Shown here: positions 32,859-43,085 of the stretch, one piece after another
Numbering within the stretch: position 1 is the stretch's first letter
Layout of the letters: each line of letters opens with the position of its first letter
Source: an uncultured cyanobacterium
GTDB lineage: Bacteria; Cyanobacteriota; Cyanobacteriia; Cyanobacteriales; Microcystaceae
Length of the DNA: 50,274 nucleotides
Assembly: GCA_903887375.1 (NCBI GenBank)
Contig: CAISPN010000099.1
Span: 1-50,274, forward strand
Direction of reading: 5' to 3'
The notes under the pieces: generated by a model
Told to the model about the DNA's origin: nothing
Seen by the model: only the letters and a program-made list of their open reading frames with translations
The model's database searches: none
Made by a program: the position numbers and the translations under genes

Positions 32859-35621
32859 ATGTCAAAACAAAAGTGGTATAATTTTTCGCTTGATGAGTCT
32901 CTTAGGCTACTTCAATGTGATTCTATTAGAGGACTTGATAGTAACCAGATCAGCCAGCTTAGGGCAATTTACGGATTAAATGAAATCAAAGAAATTGCCA
33001 AAAGAAGCAACTTAAGTATCCTAAAAGATCAGTTCACTAATATAATGCTGCTGATGTTAATTGCCGTGGCAGTTATTTCTGGTGTAGTTGATTATATAGA
33101 TCTTCGTAATCACAGCCAAAGTGAAGGGGCAATTCCTTTCAAAGATACTATTGCTATTCTTTCGATCGTTATTCTCAATGGAATTTTAGGCTATGTTCAA
33201 GAAAGCCGCGCAGAAAAAGCATTAGAGGCACTGAAACAACTTTCTTCCCCCCATGTTGATGTAATTAGAGACGGGCAAAGACAAAATATCACAGCAAAAG
33301 AGGTAGTCCCGGGCGATTTAATGTTGCTGGAATCTGGAGATAGTCTTTGCGCCGATGGTCTTTTACTAGAAGGATTTAATCTCCAAGTCAAAGAATCAGC
33401 TCTCACAGGAGAAGCTCAAGCTGTTAATAAAAGTGTCACACCTTCTGGATTACCTCTAGATACTCCTTTAGCTGATCGGCTCAATATGGTTTTTACAGGT
33501 ACAGAAATTATCAATGGTAGAGGTAAAGTACTTGTAACAGATACTGCTATGGACACTGAGCTAGGGAAGATTGCCGCAATGATTCAAGCGGTACCAAATG
33601 AACCAACCCCTCTTCAGCAAAGGATGCAGCAACTTGGCAATGTCTTAGTGAGCGGTTCTCTATTAATGACAGCTTTAGTGATTGTAGTCGGACTTCTTAG
33701 ACATGGCATCGGAGCGCTCAAAGAATTAGTAGAAATTTCTTTGAGTATGGCAGTTGCGGTAGTTCCAGAAGGCTTGCCTGCAGTCATTACTGTTACACTT
33801 GCTCTGGGAACCCAGAGAATGATCAAGCGCAATGCCTTAATCAGAAAACTTTCAGCGGTTGAAACTTTAGGTTCAGTCAATACTATCTGCTCAGATAAAA
33901 CTGGAACCTTGACCCAGAACAAAATGATTGTTCAGAAAATTGAATTAATAGAAGAGTCTTTCACCATTACTGGAGATGGCTATACTCCAGTGGGGGAATT
34001 TAGCGATCCTAATGGAGTAAAAGTTGAAGTTTTCCGATATCCAGCCTTAGAGCTATTGTTGTCTTGCTGTATGCTCTGTAATGATGCCACCTTACAGTAC
34101 AATGAAACTGATAAATGGACCATCTTGGGAGATCCTACTGAAGGAGCTTTGATTTCCTTAGCGGCTAAAGCTGGCCTTGAACAATCCAAATTTAACGAGC
34201 TATATGAGCGTGTTTCTGAATTTCCCTTTTCTTCTGAACGTAAAAGGATGAGTGTAGTTACTCGAAATTCAGAAGATTCTCAGTCTTTTTTGGTCATGGT
34301 CAAAGGTTCAGCTGAGTTGATCTTGGAGAATTGTTCTAGCTACCAAACAGAAAGGCAAATTAAAAAAATTACCCAATTTGAGAAAGAAACGGTACTTGCA
34401 ACTACTAATAAAATGGCCTTAGCTGGTTTGAGAGTATTGGGCTTTGGCTATAAGATCGTGAGTGAACTACCAGTTAATGAGCAACAGGCCGAATCCAATT
34501 TAGTTTGGTTAGGTTTAGTAGGTATGCTGGATGCGCCAAGACCTGAAGTAAAAATAGCCATGCAAAAGTGTTTAGAAGCGGGAATGCGTCCAGTAATGAT
34601 TACTGGGGATCATCCTTTAACCGCCAAAGCCATAGCAGAGGAATTAGGTCTTTCTAGAGCGGGATCTCAGATATTAACTGGCGCTGAACTAGAACGTCTT
34701 TCTCAAGAAGATCTAGAAAACCGAGTTGAAAATACTGCAATCTATGCCAGGGTATCCCCAGAACACAAACTTCGTATTGTCGAAGCTTTGCAGAAAAAGA
34801 ATAAATTTGTAGCAATGACAGGAGATGGGGTTAATGATGCTCCAGCTTTAAAAAGAGCCGATATTGGCATTGCCATGGGGATCACTGGTACTGATGTTAG
34901 CAAAGGTGCCAGTGATATGATACTACTCGATGATAATTTTGCCACGATAGTTGCGGCAACTGAAGAAGGAAGAGTAGTCTATAGCAATATCAGAAGATTT
35001 ATTAAATATATTCTTGGCAGTAATGTTGGAGAGGTATTGACTTTGGGAGCTTCAGCGCTTTTAGGATTTTCTGGAGTACCCTTAACCCCACTGCAAATAC
35101 TCTGGATGAATTTGGTAACCGATGGACTGCCAGCTTTAGCTTTAGCAGTAGAACCACCAGAACCGGGAATTATGAGCTATCCTCCTTTTAGCCCAAAAGA
35201 GAGTATATTTGCCAGAGGGATGGGGTCTTATATTTTAAGAATTGGTGTAGTTTTTGCCGTCTTTAGTATAATTCTGATGATTTATTCTCATACCAATCAT
35301 CCTAAAACTTGGAAAACTATGGTTTTTACAACCCTATGTCTGGCTCAGATGGGACATGCCTTAGCTATTCGCTCCAATACCCTACAGATATGGCAAATTA
35401 ATCCCTTTTCCAACAAGTATCTCCTAGCAGCAGTAGTTGGTACCATAGCTCTACAATTGATGTTGATCTATGTACCTAGCCTGCAGCATTTTTTTGGAAC
35501 TGAAGTTCTCAATAGAAGAGAATTCAGTATCTGTGTCCTGTTTAGTTTTTCGATGCTTTTCTGGATTGAACTAGAAAAACTCTTTATCAAGATATTTCTC
35601 AAAAAGAAAATGGAAATCTAA
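32859..35621 (+). CDS. Cation-transporting P-type ATPase, Ca2+ (SERCA-like) type
   Basis: ATG 32859 gives 920 residues. The N-terminal cation-ATPase domain is followed by ten predicted membrane helices. The phosphorylation site is CSDKTGTLTQNK, the actuator loop SALTGEAQAV (TGE), the nucleotide site FPFSSERKRMSVV and KGSAE, and the hinge MTGDGVNDAPALKRADIGIA. Ion ligands match sarcoplasmic Ca2+-ATPase: PEGLPAVITVT in helix 4, GSNVGEVLTLG in helix 5 and NLVTDGLPALAL in helix 6 (Asn and Asp). I therefore favour Ca2+ export over Na+/K+ or Mg2+. Cyanobacterial homologues are PMA1/PacL. The 3' end overlaps the DUF3747 gene by 4 nt. Confidence 0.93.
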   Translation: MSKQKWYNFSLDESLRLLQCDSIRGLDSNQISQLRAIYGLNEIKEIAKRSNLSILKDQFTNIMLLMLIAVAVISGVVDYIDLRNHSQSEGAIPFKDTIAILSIVILNGILGYVQESRAEKALEALKQLSSPHVDVIRDGQRQNITAKEVVPGDLMLLESGDSLCADGLLLEGFNLQVKESALTGEAQAVNKSVTPSGLPLDTPLADRLNMVFTGTEIINGRGKVLVTDTAMDTELGKIAAMIQAVPNEPTPLQQRMQQLGNVLVSGSLLMTALVIVVGLLRHGIGALKELVEISLSMAVAVVPEGLPAVITVTLALGTQRMIKRNALIRKLSAVETLGSVNTICSDKTGTLTQNKMIVQKIELIEESFTITGDGYTPVGEFSDPNGVKVEVFRYPALELLLSCCMLCNDATLQYNETDKWTILGDPTEGALISLAAKAGLEQSKFNELYERVSEFPFSSERKRMSVVTRNSEDSQSFLVMVKGSAELILENCSSYQTERQIKKITQFEKETVLATTNKMALAGLRVLGFGYKIVSELPVNEQQAESNLVWLGLVGMLDAPRPEVKIAMQKCLEAGMRPVMITGDHPLTAKAIAEELGLSRAGSQILTGAELERLSQEDLENRVENTAIYARVSPEHKLRIVEALQKKNKFVAMTGDGVNDAPALKRADIGIAMGITGTDVSKGASDMILLDDNFATIVAATEEGRVVYSNIRRFIKYILGSNVGEVLTLGASALLGFSGVPLTPLQILWMNLVTDGLPALALAVEPPEPGIMSYPPFSPKESIFARGMGSYILRIGVVFAVFSIILMIYSHTNHPKTWKTMVFTTLCLAQMGHALAIRSNTLQIWQINPFSNKYLLAAVVGTIALQLMLIYVPSLQHFFGTEVLNRREFSICVLFSFSMLFWIELEKLFIKIFLKKKMEI

Positions 35622-36262
35622 TTTTTAGATTTGGTTTTTGTTGTCTTAGTTGTTTTAGGTTTAGCTGGGGTCGTAGGATCAGTTGAGGGCTCAACATTGG
35701 AAAATTCCAGATTGCTATTTTTGCTAAAGTAAAAATGACCTAGTTTTTTCCCTTTAAAAGCGCGCTTGGTAAAATGCCAACCCGGTTCAAGTTGGATTTT
35801 AAAAAAGCCACCGGGAGAGTATCCTTTGGTGCGTCCAACTATTATCTCTTCGCCGGTTTTGCGATTGACCCCAACTAGAACCAATTCATTCTCTGCATGG
35901 ACAACCTTTAGAAGAACATCCAAGCCGTAGTCTTCTCCGGCAATGCGAATTGAATAGCCGTTACTATCGGTAGCGCGGCTACAAATACCAGTAAAGTCAA
36001 ATTTTGTTAATAGAGGAACTACTTCAATAGGGTCTTGTCCTTTTTCAGCCCAGCATTGTTTTTTTGAGCTGATTTGCTCTACAACCAAAAGGTTGTATTT
36101 ATTCTCACCATAGGGACTAGCAATGGCAATCACCTTGGATTGATTGAGTGGAAGCTCACTAAAGCGAGATGGCTCAGATAGAGCAGATGGAATAACTTGA
36201 CAACTACTCAATCCTAGAATAGTTAAACCCAGACAATTTTTAAGGATATTGTTCATTTTCAT
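35618..36262 (-). CDS. DUF3747 lipoprotein
   Basis: The 214-residue protein has a signal with lipobox LGLSSC (lipidated Cys at residue 21, or 19 from the second Met). The DUF3747 core is clear: YNLLVVEQISSKKQCWAEKG, FDFTGICSRATDSNGYSIRI and LVGVNRKTGEEIIVGRTKGY, ending in a Thr/Lys/Pro-rich tail (PTTPAKPKTTKTTKTKSK). It is a cyanobacterial family, sometimes near surface-layer genes; function is unknown. It would be held at the outer or inner membrane surface. Confidence 0.85.
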   Translation of the reverse strand: MKMNNILKNCLGLTILGLSSCQVIPSALSEPSRFSELPLNQSKVIAIASPYGENKYNLLVVEQISSKKQCWAEKGQDPIEVVPLLTKFDFTGICSRATDSNGYSIRIAGEDYGLDVLLKVVHAENELVLVGVNRKTGEEIIVGRTKGYSPGGFFKIQLEPGWHFTKRAFKGKKLGHFYFSKNSNLEFSNVEPSTDPTTPAKPKTTKTTKTKSKN

Positions 36263-36309
36263 AAAACTAAAATGTAACTTTTTTGGTCAATACACCTAGA
36301 CATGCTCAG

Positions 36310-37419
36310 CTAAGAAGGTGTTCCATATTCAGGTAAATCTAACCCGCATTGCGCTCTTTGCCGTAGCAGATGATCACAAAGAACTAGGGCTACCATTGAA
36401 TCTACCATAGGAACAGCCCGTGGCAGAACACAAGGATCATGTCTACCCTTGGCTGCTAGAGTAGTCTGCTCACCGGTTGATGTTACTGTTTTTTGCTCCT
36501 TGCCTATAGTAGCTGTTGGTTTAAAAGCTACCCGCATTATAATATCTTCGCCATTACTGATTCCACCTTGGATTCCACCAGAACGGTTAGTATCGGTACG
36601 AAGCCGATCACCTTCAAGGAAGTAGCTATCATTGTGTTCACTACCTTTTAAAAGAGTTCCTGCAAAACCCGAACCAATCTCAAAACCTTTACTAGCAGGC
36701 AGAGACATCAGCGCCTTAGCCAGATCCGCTTCTAGTTTATCAAATACTGGTTCGCCTAAGCCCAAGGGAACTGACCTAGCTACACATTCTACAATTCCAC
36801 CAAGGGAATCTTTCTCAATCCTGATTTGATCGATCAATTCGATCATTTTGGCAGCAGAAATAGGATCAGGGCAGCGTACAATATTACTTTCTACTTGCTC
36901 TAGGGTTACATTAGATTGATCTACTTGGGCTACTATGTCTTTAATTTGTTTAACATAGGCGACTATCTCAACATTAGCCCAAAGTTTAAGAATTTTTTTG
37001 GCAATTGCGCCTGCTGCTACTCTACCAATGGTCTCTCTAGCGGAAGCTCTGCCACCCCCACGCCAGTTGCGAATGCCATATTTAGCTTGATAAGTAGCAT
37101 CAGCATGTGAAGGACGAAATTTTTGCGCCATTTCATCGTAATCTTGTGAGCGCGCGTCTTCATTACGCACCAATATAGCAATGGGGGTACCTAAAGTTTT
37201 GCCTTCAAATACCCCAGAGATAATCTCACAAGTGTCACTTTCTTTCCTTGGAGTGGTGATTCTACTTTGGCCTGGCTTGCGGCGATCTAATTCCCATTGA
37301 ATCTCTTGCTGTGAAATTGACAAATTGGGAGGACAACCATCAATTACAACGCCAACACCGCCGCCATGCGACTCTCCGAAAGTAGAAATACGAAACAGCT
37401 GACCAAAAATACTACTCAT
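36310..37419 (-). CDS. aroC: Chorismate synthase
   Basis: The 369-residue FMN enzyme removes phosphate from EPSP to form chorismate. The N-terminal [20 protein letters not shown], the [17 protein letters not shown] stretch, [20 protein letters not shown] and the FMN-binding [15 protein letters not shown] are all present, as is the C-terminal [15 protein letters not shown]. Its product feeds pabB (7.4 kb), and aroK (10.8 kb) acts two steps earlier; the three genes are not clustered. Confidence 0.96.
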   Translation of the reverse strand: MSSIFGQLFRISTFGESHGGGVGVVIDGCPPNLSISQQEIQWELDRRKPGQSRITTPRKESDTCEIISGVFEGKTLGTPIAILVRNEDARSQDYDEMAQKFRPSHADATYQAKYGIRNWRGGGRASARETIGRVAAGAIAKKILKLWANVEIVAYVKQIKDIVAQVDQSNVTLEQVESNIVRCPDPISAAKMIELIDQIRIEKDSLGGIVECVARSVPLGLGEPVFDKLEADLAKALMSLPASKGFEIGSGFAGTLLKGSEHNDSYFLEGDRLRTDTNRSGGIQGGISNGEDIIMRVAFKPTATIGKEQKTVTSTGEQTTLAAKGRHDPCVLPRAVPMVDSMVALVLCDHLLRQRAQCGLDLPEYGTPS

Positions 37420-37534
37420 GAATTGGTAATTGGACCCACAGAAAAACCATCATATCATCAATTCTGGCATAGACTCTTCCCAAGAAGTTAAAATTGTGGC
37501 AATATGGTAAAGGTGAATTTTTTCGGTATAGACA

Positions 37535-37783
37535 ATGATTAAACTGCGCTTAAAGAAATTCGGTAAAAAAAGAGAAGCTAGCTATCGCATTGTAGCTATG
37601 GTTTCTACTAGTCGCCGCGATGGTCGTCCCATTGAAGAGTTGGGCTTTTACAATCCTAGAACGGATGAGACTAAATTAGATGTTCCAGCTATTGTCAAAA
37701 GATTAAAAGAAGGTGCTCAACCTACTGAAACAGTACGTAGCATTTTGAGAAAATCTAAAGTCTACGAGCAAGTCGACGCCTAG
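37535..37783 (+). CDS. rpsP: 30S ribosomal protein S16
   Basis: The 82-residue protein [20 protein letters not shown] is typical S16, with [20 protein letters not shown] and the C-terminal [14 protein letters not shown]. It binds 16S rRNA early in 30S assembly. The KhpA gene follows 1 nt after its stop, a conserved bacterial pair. A short AT-rich divergent gap separates it from aroC. Confidence 0.97.
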   Translation: MIKLRLKKFGKKREASYRIVAMVSTSRRDGRPIEELGFYNPRTDETKLDVPAIVKRLKEGAQPTETVRSILRKSKVYEQVDA

Positions 37784-37784
37784 A

Positions 37785-38120
37785 ATGTCGCAAATTTCCC
37801 GTCAAATTAAACCTAATTATACTGAACTAGTTAGATTCTTGATTGCGCCTCTTTTGGAATCTCCTGATACTCTAAGTGTAGATTGTGAAGAGTATAACGA
37901 AGGTCGTAGAGTCTGGCTGCGACTTGATTTTAATACGCAAGAGCGCGGCAAGGTCTATGGAAGAGGTGGTCGCAATATTCAGTCGATCCGCACGCTTTTA
38001 AAAACTGCAGCTAAAATTGCAGGTCAATCTCTCAGCTTGGAAATTCATGAAAATCCACAGCAGCAGGAGCGCTTTCGCAAAACTAGCAGCGCTCCTAAAA
38101 GGTCTTCTCCTAGATCTTAG
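37785..38120 (+). CDS. khpA: KH domain RNA-binding protein KhpA
   Basis: The 111-residue protein holds one KH domain with the RNA-binding loop GRGGRNIQSIRTLL (usual GKGGRxI). A basic C-terminal tail (SSAPKRSSPRS) extends past the family's core of about 75 residues. KhpA forms a dimer with KhpB in Firmicutes and helps control RNA levels and cell elongation. In cyanobacteria it also sits with rpsP. A gap of 104 nt separates it from the STAS gene. Confidence 0.92.
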   Translation: MSQISRQIKPNYTELVRFLIAPLLESPDTLSVDCEEYNEGRRVWLRLDFNTQERGKVYGRGGRNIQSIRTLLKTAAKIAGQSLSLEIHENPQQQERFRKTSSAPKRSSPRS

Positions 38121-38224
38121 AGCTACTTAAAAAAATTTTTATCTTGAGAGCTATCTATTTGCAAGATAACTATTTATAATGTAGTGAATTAATTTGAATC
38201 GATGATTTAGACTTTATTTTTGTT

Positions 38225-38560
38225 ATGCAATCTTCAATAAAAGTTGTCAAACCCTACGGCATTATGGATGGAACCCAGTCCAGCCAGTTCCGGCATGAGA
38301 TTTCTAGCTTACTTGAAGATAGTAATAGCAATAAATCAATACTGATCGACTTTCAAGATGTAACCTTTATGGACAGTTCTGGCTTAGGTACTCTAGTTCT
38401 ATGCTTGAAATCGGTGCGAACTGCCGGAGCTGAGCTCTACGTATGTTCTGTAAATGAACAGATCAAAATGCTGCTTGAGCTTACCAGTATGGACAAGGTA
38501 TTTGAGATTTACTCATCTGCTGAAGAATTAGAAAAAAAGCTCAGCCAAAAAGCAGTTTAA
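38225..38560 (+). CDS. STAS domain anti-sigma factor antagonist
   Basis: The 111-residue single STAS domain starts IKVVKPYGIMDGTQSSQFRH and has the regulatory serine in FMDSSGLGTLVLCLKS. In SpoIIAA-type partner switching, phosphorylation of this Ser releases an anti-sigma factor or kinase. No kinase or phosphatase is adjacent; the PP2C protein at 24.4 kb is a possible distant partner but this is conjecture. Confidence 0.88.
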   Translation: MQSSIKVVKPYGIMDGTQSSQFRHEISSLLEDSNSNKSILIDFQDVTFMDSSGLGTLVLCLKSVRTAGAELYVCSVNEQIKMLLELTSMDKVFEIYSSAEELEKKLSQKAV

Positions 38561-38561
38561 T

Positions 38562-38951
38562 TTAATTATCTCCCTTGAGAAAATTTGGCAGATCAAGGTT
38601 TTTAGACTTTTGAATACTTGTCTGTTGTGGGTTTCCCCAAGGCTGTATTTTTCTAGAGCGATCTGAGTTGCGCAAATTGTTACTAAGTACGAACTGTTGT
38701 TCTCTAAGAAGCTGGTTTCTTAGCTGATTTAACTCTCTATTTAATTCAGCTACTTTAGATTGACTTAGGCTTAGTTGTTCTCTCAAAGCGAGAACCTCTT
38801 GTTCTACTGGAGATTGTTGTTTGCTTTCTAGGGAATTTTCTAAATCTACTATAGTCTTGATTAATTCTTGGTTTTGTTGACGAAGTTCATTGGCTAAAGC
38901 AAACCACTTATTTTCCTGCTCTGGATGAATATTTTCTTCTTGCTGAGACAT
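38562..38951 (-). CDS. Coiled-coil protein of unknown function
   Basis: The 129-residue protein is almost wholly a coiled coil from about 15 to 90 (LANELRQQNQELIKTIVDLE and AELNRELNQLRNQLLREQQF), with an Asn/Ser-rich tail ending DLPNFLKGDN. No enzyme motif is seen. It lies 18 nt downstream of csaB in the same direction and may be co-transcribed. Confidence 0.6.
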   Translation of the reverse strand: MSQQEENIHPEQENKWFALANELRQQNQELIKTIVDLENSLESKQQSPVEQEVLALREQLSLSQSKVAELNRELNQLRNQLLREQQFVLSNNLRNSDRSRKIQPWGNPQQTSIQKSKNLDLPNFLKGDN

Positions 38952-38969
38952 ATTTATATATTTTAAAAG

Positions 38970-40007
38970 TTACAAAAAGCGAAAAAGCAGTTCTCTATGT
39001 AAATACGCCCGCTGGCAAAATAATTCTCTCTGTTGTTTGCTAAGGGGTTGATTATTACTATAGCACTCTAACCAGCTCTGGGCAATTTGCTCAGCAGATG
39101 AGGGAATTTCAGCAACTTTCCAACCAGGAATCTGGGCCTGTTGCATTAGCTGATCGACTTTGGGATCATAGCTCAGAGCAAAGGTAAGAGCTCCTTCCGA
39201 TGCAGCCATAATCAGACTATGGTATCGCATTCCAATGAGCATATTTATTTGTTTAAATATTCCTTTAAGTTCTCTGGGATCTTGCTTTTGTATGATTTCA
39301 TGTGGAACATCAAGTAAAGCAGAAAGGCTTTGGGCAATTGCCAGATCCTTTGAAGCTTGAAAAGGAACCAGTAGAATGTCAGTTTCGCTAGTTTGACTAA
39401 ACAAATTCAGAGCTTTAGCTAAATTTGTCAGTGCCTGTTGGCTCATTTGCTCGTGCGGACGAAGATTAACTGCTACTTTGCAACGAGCTAAAGATGAAAT
39501 ATTTCCTATCTTTGCGCTTTCTAATGCCCAAACTGGATCAGGAGCGATAAAAGAATCAATATCCCAATCGGATAAAAGTTTAGCTGAAGCATCGTCTCTG
39601 ACACTAATAGCTGAGACTTTTTTGAGAACCGATTTGCTGACAAAACGGGTTAAAGAATGATTGAGCGGGCCAATACCCTGGGCCCAGGCAATAGTCTTAA
39701 GTCCTAATTGAGTGCTTAATCTCATGAGCGCGCAATAGTAAAGGGGGCTAGCTAAACTACTGACATCTTGAAGTAGACTGCCTCCGCCCCAGATAAAAAG
39801 ATCAGCTTGTTTGAGAGTAGCTAAGACTTTAAGAGCAGATCGACTATGGCAGGTTTCAACGTGATGGCGCTTGGCAGTCTCTTGGGGATCATTGGAAAGA
39901 ACAATGGGCTCTATTTGCGGTGGCAGCATTTGCAGTAAGGTCGTTAAGAGTGCCTCATCCCCTGCATTGCCCTTACCATAATATCCACAAATGACAGCTT
40001 TCTTCAT
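38970..40007 (-). CDS. csaB: Polysaccharide pyruvyl transferase CsaB
   Basis: The 345-residue enzyme begins KAVICGYYGKGNAGDEALLT, with WGGGSLLQDVSSLASPLYYC and the C-terminal GMRYHSLIMAASEGALTFAL. CsaB uses phosphoenolpyruvate to add a pyruvyl ketal to cell-wall polysaccharide, in Bacillus the anchor for S-layer SLH domains. In cyanobacteria it may do the same for the envelope; acceptor unproven. Confidence 0.88.
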   Translation of the reverse strand: MKKAVICGYYGKGNAGDEALLTTLLQMLPPQIEPIVLSNDPQETAKRHHVETCHSRSALKVLATLKQADLFIWGGGSLLQDVSSLASPLYYCALMRLSTQLGLKTIAWAQGIGPLNHSLTRFVSKSVLKKVSAISVRDDASAKLLSDWDIDSFIAPDPVWALESAKIGNISSLARCKVAVNLRPHEQMSQQALTNLAKALNLFSQTSETDILLVPFQASKDLAIAQSLSALLDVPHEIIQKQDPRELKGIFKQINMLIGMRYHSLIMAASEGALTFALSYDPKVDQLMQQAQIPGWKVAEIPSSAEQIAQSWLECYSNNQPLSKQQRELFCQRAYLHRELLFRFL

Positions 40008-40036
40008 TGTTTGACTTTATTTAAGAATTTAAGAAA

Positions 40037-41578
40037 ATGCACTCTAATCATCTTAAAATTTGGTTACAGTTGTCAAGCTATCAATACTTAACTCTCACAA
40101 TCATGACAAAGATCGACAATACAATATTTAAGGCAAAAATATTTCAAGATCTATTTTTTTATTTTGTAATATTTTCTGCTCTGGTTGCTTGGGGAATTTT
40201 TAACCATGCCATGTGGAGAGATGAGCTAAATGGTTGGCTCATTGCTAGAGATGCGCAATCTTGGACAGAATTTTTTAATGCTGTTAAATATGAAGGTCAT
40301 CCTCTGCTTTGGTATTGTATTCTTGCTCTATTGAATAAATTGAGCCACGATCCTATTTTGATGAAAATATTTCATCTATTTCTTTCGATTATTAGTATAT
40401 ATTTATTTTTAAGATATGCGCCATTTAAAAAGTTAGAAAGGGTTTTATTTATCTTTGGCTATTTGCCAATTTATGAATATTCCCTAATCAGTCGCAATTA
40501 TATGATAGGGATATTATTTTTGCTAATCTTTTTAGTAATATATAGCTCAAGAAAAAATGACTATGGATCACAAATGCTCATTTTGGCAATTTTGGCTAAC
40601 ACCAATGCCTATTGCCTATTGATTAGTTTGGCTTTGGTTATATTTGTAATTCTAGAAAGTAAGCAACAACAACAAGCCTTCAAAAGTTTATTGCTATATT
40701 TGGTAGGCTTGGCTATTTCGCTTTATACCTTGCTTCCACCTAGTGATAGTAGATTGCAAGGCGGTGTTAGCCAATGGTTTTGGCACTTTGATGGGTATCG
40801 CCTAGCCCAGAGTATTACTAGAATTTGGAATGCCTATGTGATGATTTTGGTGCCAGGTGATGGAAAGATTTGGGATGTAACTGGTTTTTCTCTTTTATCT
40901 TTAGGGCTATTGGCTTTTACTATAAAGATTCTTTACAAAAAACCCTATGTTCTATTTTTCTATATTTTTGCCAGCTGGGAAATCCTATTGTTTACCTATC
41001 TGAAGTTTCTAGGCTCACCTCGCCACTATGGAATGCTCTATATTATACTGATAAGCTCTCTCTGGTTGGCTCAAAGTGGGAAAAGATTTGACTATAAACC
41101 AATACGCTATCAGCGCAGCTTCATCTTGGCTATTTTAATTGCTCAAGTCCTGGCAGGCCTTGTTGCCTATGTAAGAGATTTATCACTACCTTTTTCTGCC
41201 AGTAGAGAAACTGCTCATTATATTAAAGAGCATAAACTGGAAAATTCTACTCTAGTTGGCAGTGAAGATTTTGCAGTATCTCCTATTTCTGGCTATCTTG
41301 GTAAAAAAATTTACTATCCTGAAATCAAAGGCTATGGTAGTTATGTGCTTTTTAATGGCAACAGAAAAGAAGTAAATGATTTAGAAATTCTTCAACAGAT
41401 TAAAAATTTAATCAAAACTAAACAAGATAATATCTTGCTGATTCTCAATCATGCTATTGCTCCTAATATAACTAAAAAAGATATTCAAATTGAGCCAATC
41501 GAAAAATTTACTAATTCTTTAATATCCAATGAGCAATATTACTTATACTCAATAAAGAATGAAAAAAATAATCAATAA
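40037..41578 (+). CDS. Multi-pass membrane protein, GT39-like glycosyltransferase
   Basis: The 513-residue protein has roughly nine to eleven membrane helices. After the first helix it shows MWRDELNGWLIARD, the acidic Asp-Glu that lipid-linked sugar transferases of the GT-C class use, followed by EGHPLLWYCILALL. The C-terminal part is soluble. The start could be ATG 40037 or ATG 40103; the second removes a 22-residue extension without obvious purpose, but neither has a good RBS. It overlaps the next GT39-like gene by 20 nt. The sugar is unknown. Confidence 0.72.
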   Translation: MHSNHLKIWLQLSSYQYLTLTIMTKIDNTIFKAKIFQDLFFYFVIFSALVAWGIFNHAMWRDELNGWLIARDAQSWTEFFNAVKYEGHPLLWYCILALLNKLSHDPILMKIFHLFLSIISIYLFLRYAPFKKLERVLFIFGYLPIYEYSLISRNYMIGILFLLIFLVIYSSRKNDYGSQMLILAILANTNAYCLLISLALVIFVILESKQQQQAFKSLLLYLVGLAISLYTLLPPSDSRLQGGVSQWFWHFDGYRLAQSITRIWNAYVMILVPGDGKIWDVTGFSLLSLGLLAFTIKILYKKPYVLFFYIFASWEILLFTYLKFLGSPRHYGMLYIILISSLWLAQSGKRFDYKPIRYQRSFILAILIAQVLAGLVAYVRDLSLPFSASRETAHYIKEHKLENSTLVGSEDFAVSPISGYLGKKIYYPEIKGYGSYVLFNGNRKEVNDLEILQQIKNLIKTKQDNILLILNHAIAPNITKKDIQIEPIEKFTNSLISNEQYYLYSIKNEKNNQ

Positions 41579-43085
41579 ACCAGAAGTTTGGTTAACTGTT
41601 GCAGCGTTATTTCTTTATCTTTTTAATTTGGGTAATGTTGCGCTGAGGGATTGGGATGAAGGATACTATGCCACTGTTGGTAGGGACATGTATTGGTCAA
41701 ATAATTGGCTCTATCCGAGCTATTTAGGTGAGCCTTTTTTGCTCAAACCTCCTCTATTGTTTTGGTTAATTAATATCAGCTACCATTTAGCTGGAGTCAA
41801 TGAGTTTACTAGTCGATTGCCTGGCGCCTTGCTCAGTGCAATTGGCGTACCTTTACTCTATCTACTAGCTAAGGCAATCTTTGCTCAACCAAAAATGGCT
41901 CTTGCCAGTTCATTAGTTTATCTCACCCTCTTGCCAGTAGTGAGACATAATAGATTGGCAATGCTTGATGGAATCACTAATACTTTTTTGATTTTCTCTC
42001 TATATTCTCTATTTAAAGCCAGGCAAAAAAAGCCTTATTTACTTGGAGTTGGTGTAGGTTTGGGGCTAATTGCTTTAACTAAAGGAGTCCTTGTTTTATT
42101 ATTTTTGTTGATTTTGCTAGTTTTTTTAATTTGGGATAAACAGCTAAAAATACTGCTTCATCCCTATTTTATAACTGGAATAATCATAGGATTTACCCCT
42201 GCATGTATTTGGTATATATTGCAATATCTTCACTACGGTCAGACTTTCATTGATGTACATTTTGCTTCTCAAGTAGTAGATAGGGTAACTAAAAATTTTG
42301 AAGGGCATCAGAGGCCTATTTGGTATTATTTTTTAGAATTAATTAAATATAGCTCTCCTTGGTTGCTATTTTTACCATCTGGTCTGTCATATGCTAAAGA
42401 GTCTTTGCCTAAAAGCTGGGCTAAATTAGCTTTAGTTGGTTTGATTTTGTATTTTTCTATGATCTCTTTGATGCAGAGTAAATTGCCTTGGTATATTATT
42501 CCACTCTACCCATTTGTTGCTATTATTGTTGGCGCATGTTTTGGTAATTTATCTAAAAAAGCTAATCAAATAATATCTTTTTTTCTTTATTTGCTGAGCA
42601 TTTTAATTTCTGCTGGATTAGTTTATTTGTTGATCAAGCAGCCACAGATTCCTTTGATTACGCTCGCTATCGTACTATTGTTATCCTGTGGCTTAGCAGG
42701 CAATAGATTAAAACATTACCCAAGCCAATCGCTTGCATTTTTAGCTGGTGGTATGTATTTGAGCTTAGTTCTTTTGATGTGCTCCCCATCATGGTTATGG
42801 GAAATCAAAGAAGCTTTTCCAGTTAAACCTGTAGCTCAGTTAATCTTGCACAATACTCCTAATAAAGAAATAATCTATAGCTCTTTTGCCTATAACAGAC
42901 CTAGTCTAGATTTTTATAGTGAGCGCAAGGTAGAGGTTCAAGAGATTTCTAAGCTCAAAAAGATAGTTGAAGATGATAAAATTAATTATCTTTTGGTCAG
43001 TCCCTCAATTTTTAAAGAGCTCAACTTGCAAAAAGGTATCAAGTTAGGAGCTGCTGAGGGTTTTATATTATGGAAAACTAAATGA
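41559..43085 (+). CDS. ArnT/PMT-type glycosyltransferase, family 39
   Basis: The 508-residue protein has about eleven helices. The Asp-Glu motif RDWDEGYYATVGRDMYW follows helix 1, and FLLKPPLLFWLINISYHLAG and FTSRLPGALLSAIGVPLLYL are the typical next segments. It likely moves a sugar from a polyprenyl phosphate to an envelope acceptor. It overlaps the upstream GT39-like gene by 20 nt and the downstream CPBP gene by 4 nt (ATGA), making a tightly coupled operon. Confidence 0.88.
   Translation: MKKIINKPEVWLTVAALFLYLFNLGNVALRDWDEGYYATVGRDMYWSNNWLYPSYLGEPFLLKPPLLFWLINISYHLAGVNEFTSRLPGALLSAIGVPLLYLLAKAIFAQPKMALASSLVYLTLLPVVRHNRLAMLDGITNTFLIFSLYSLFKARQKKPYLLGVGVGLGLIALTKGVLVLLFLLILLVFLIWDKQLKILLHPYFITGIIIGFTPACIWYILQYLHYGQTFIDVHFASQVVDRVTKNFEGHQRPIWYYFLELIKYSSPWLLFLPSGLSYAKESLPKSWAKLALVGLILYFSMISLMQSKLPWYIIPLYPFVAIIVGACFGNLSKKANQIISFFLYLLSILISAGLVYLLIKQPQIPLITLAIVLLLSCGLAGNRLKHYPSQSLAFLAGGMYLSLVLLMCSPSWLWEIKEAFPVKPVAQLILHNTPNKEIIYSSFAYNRPSLDFYSERKVEVQEISKLKKIVEDDKINYLLVSPSIFKELNLQKGIKLGAAEGFILWKTK

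Noticed and set aside
38121-38224. Possible terminator after khpA in AAAAAAATTTTTATC
   Set aside because: No GC-containing stem; simple A/T run.
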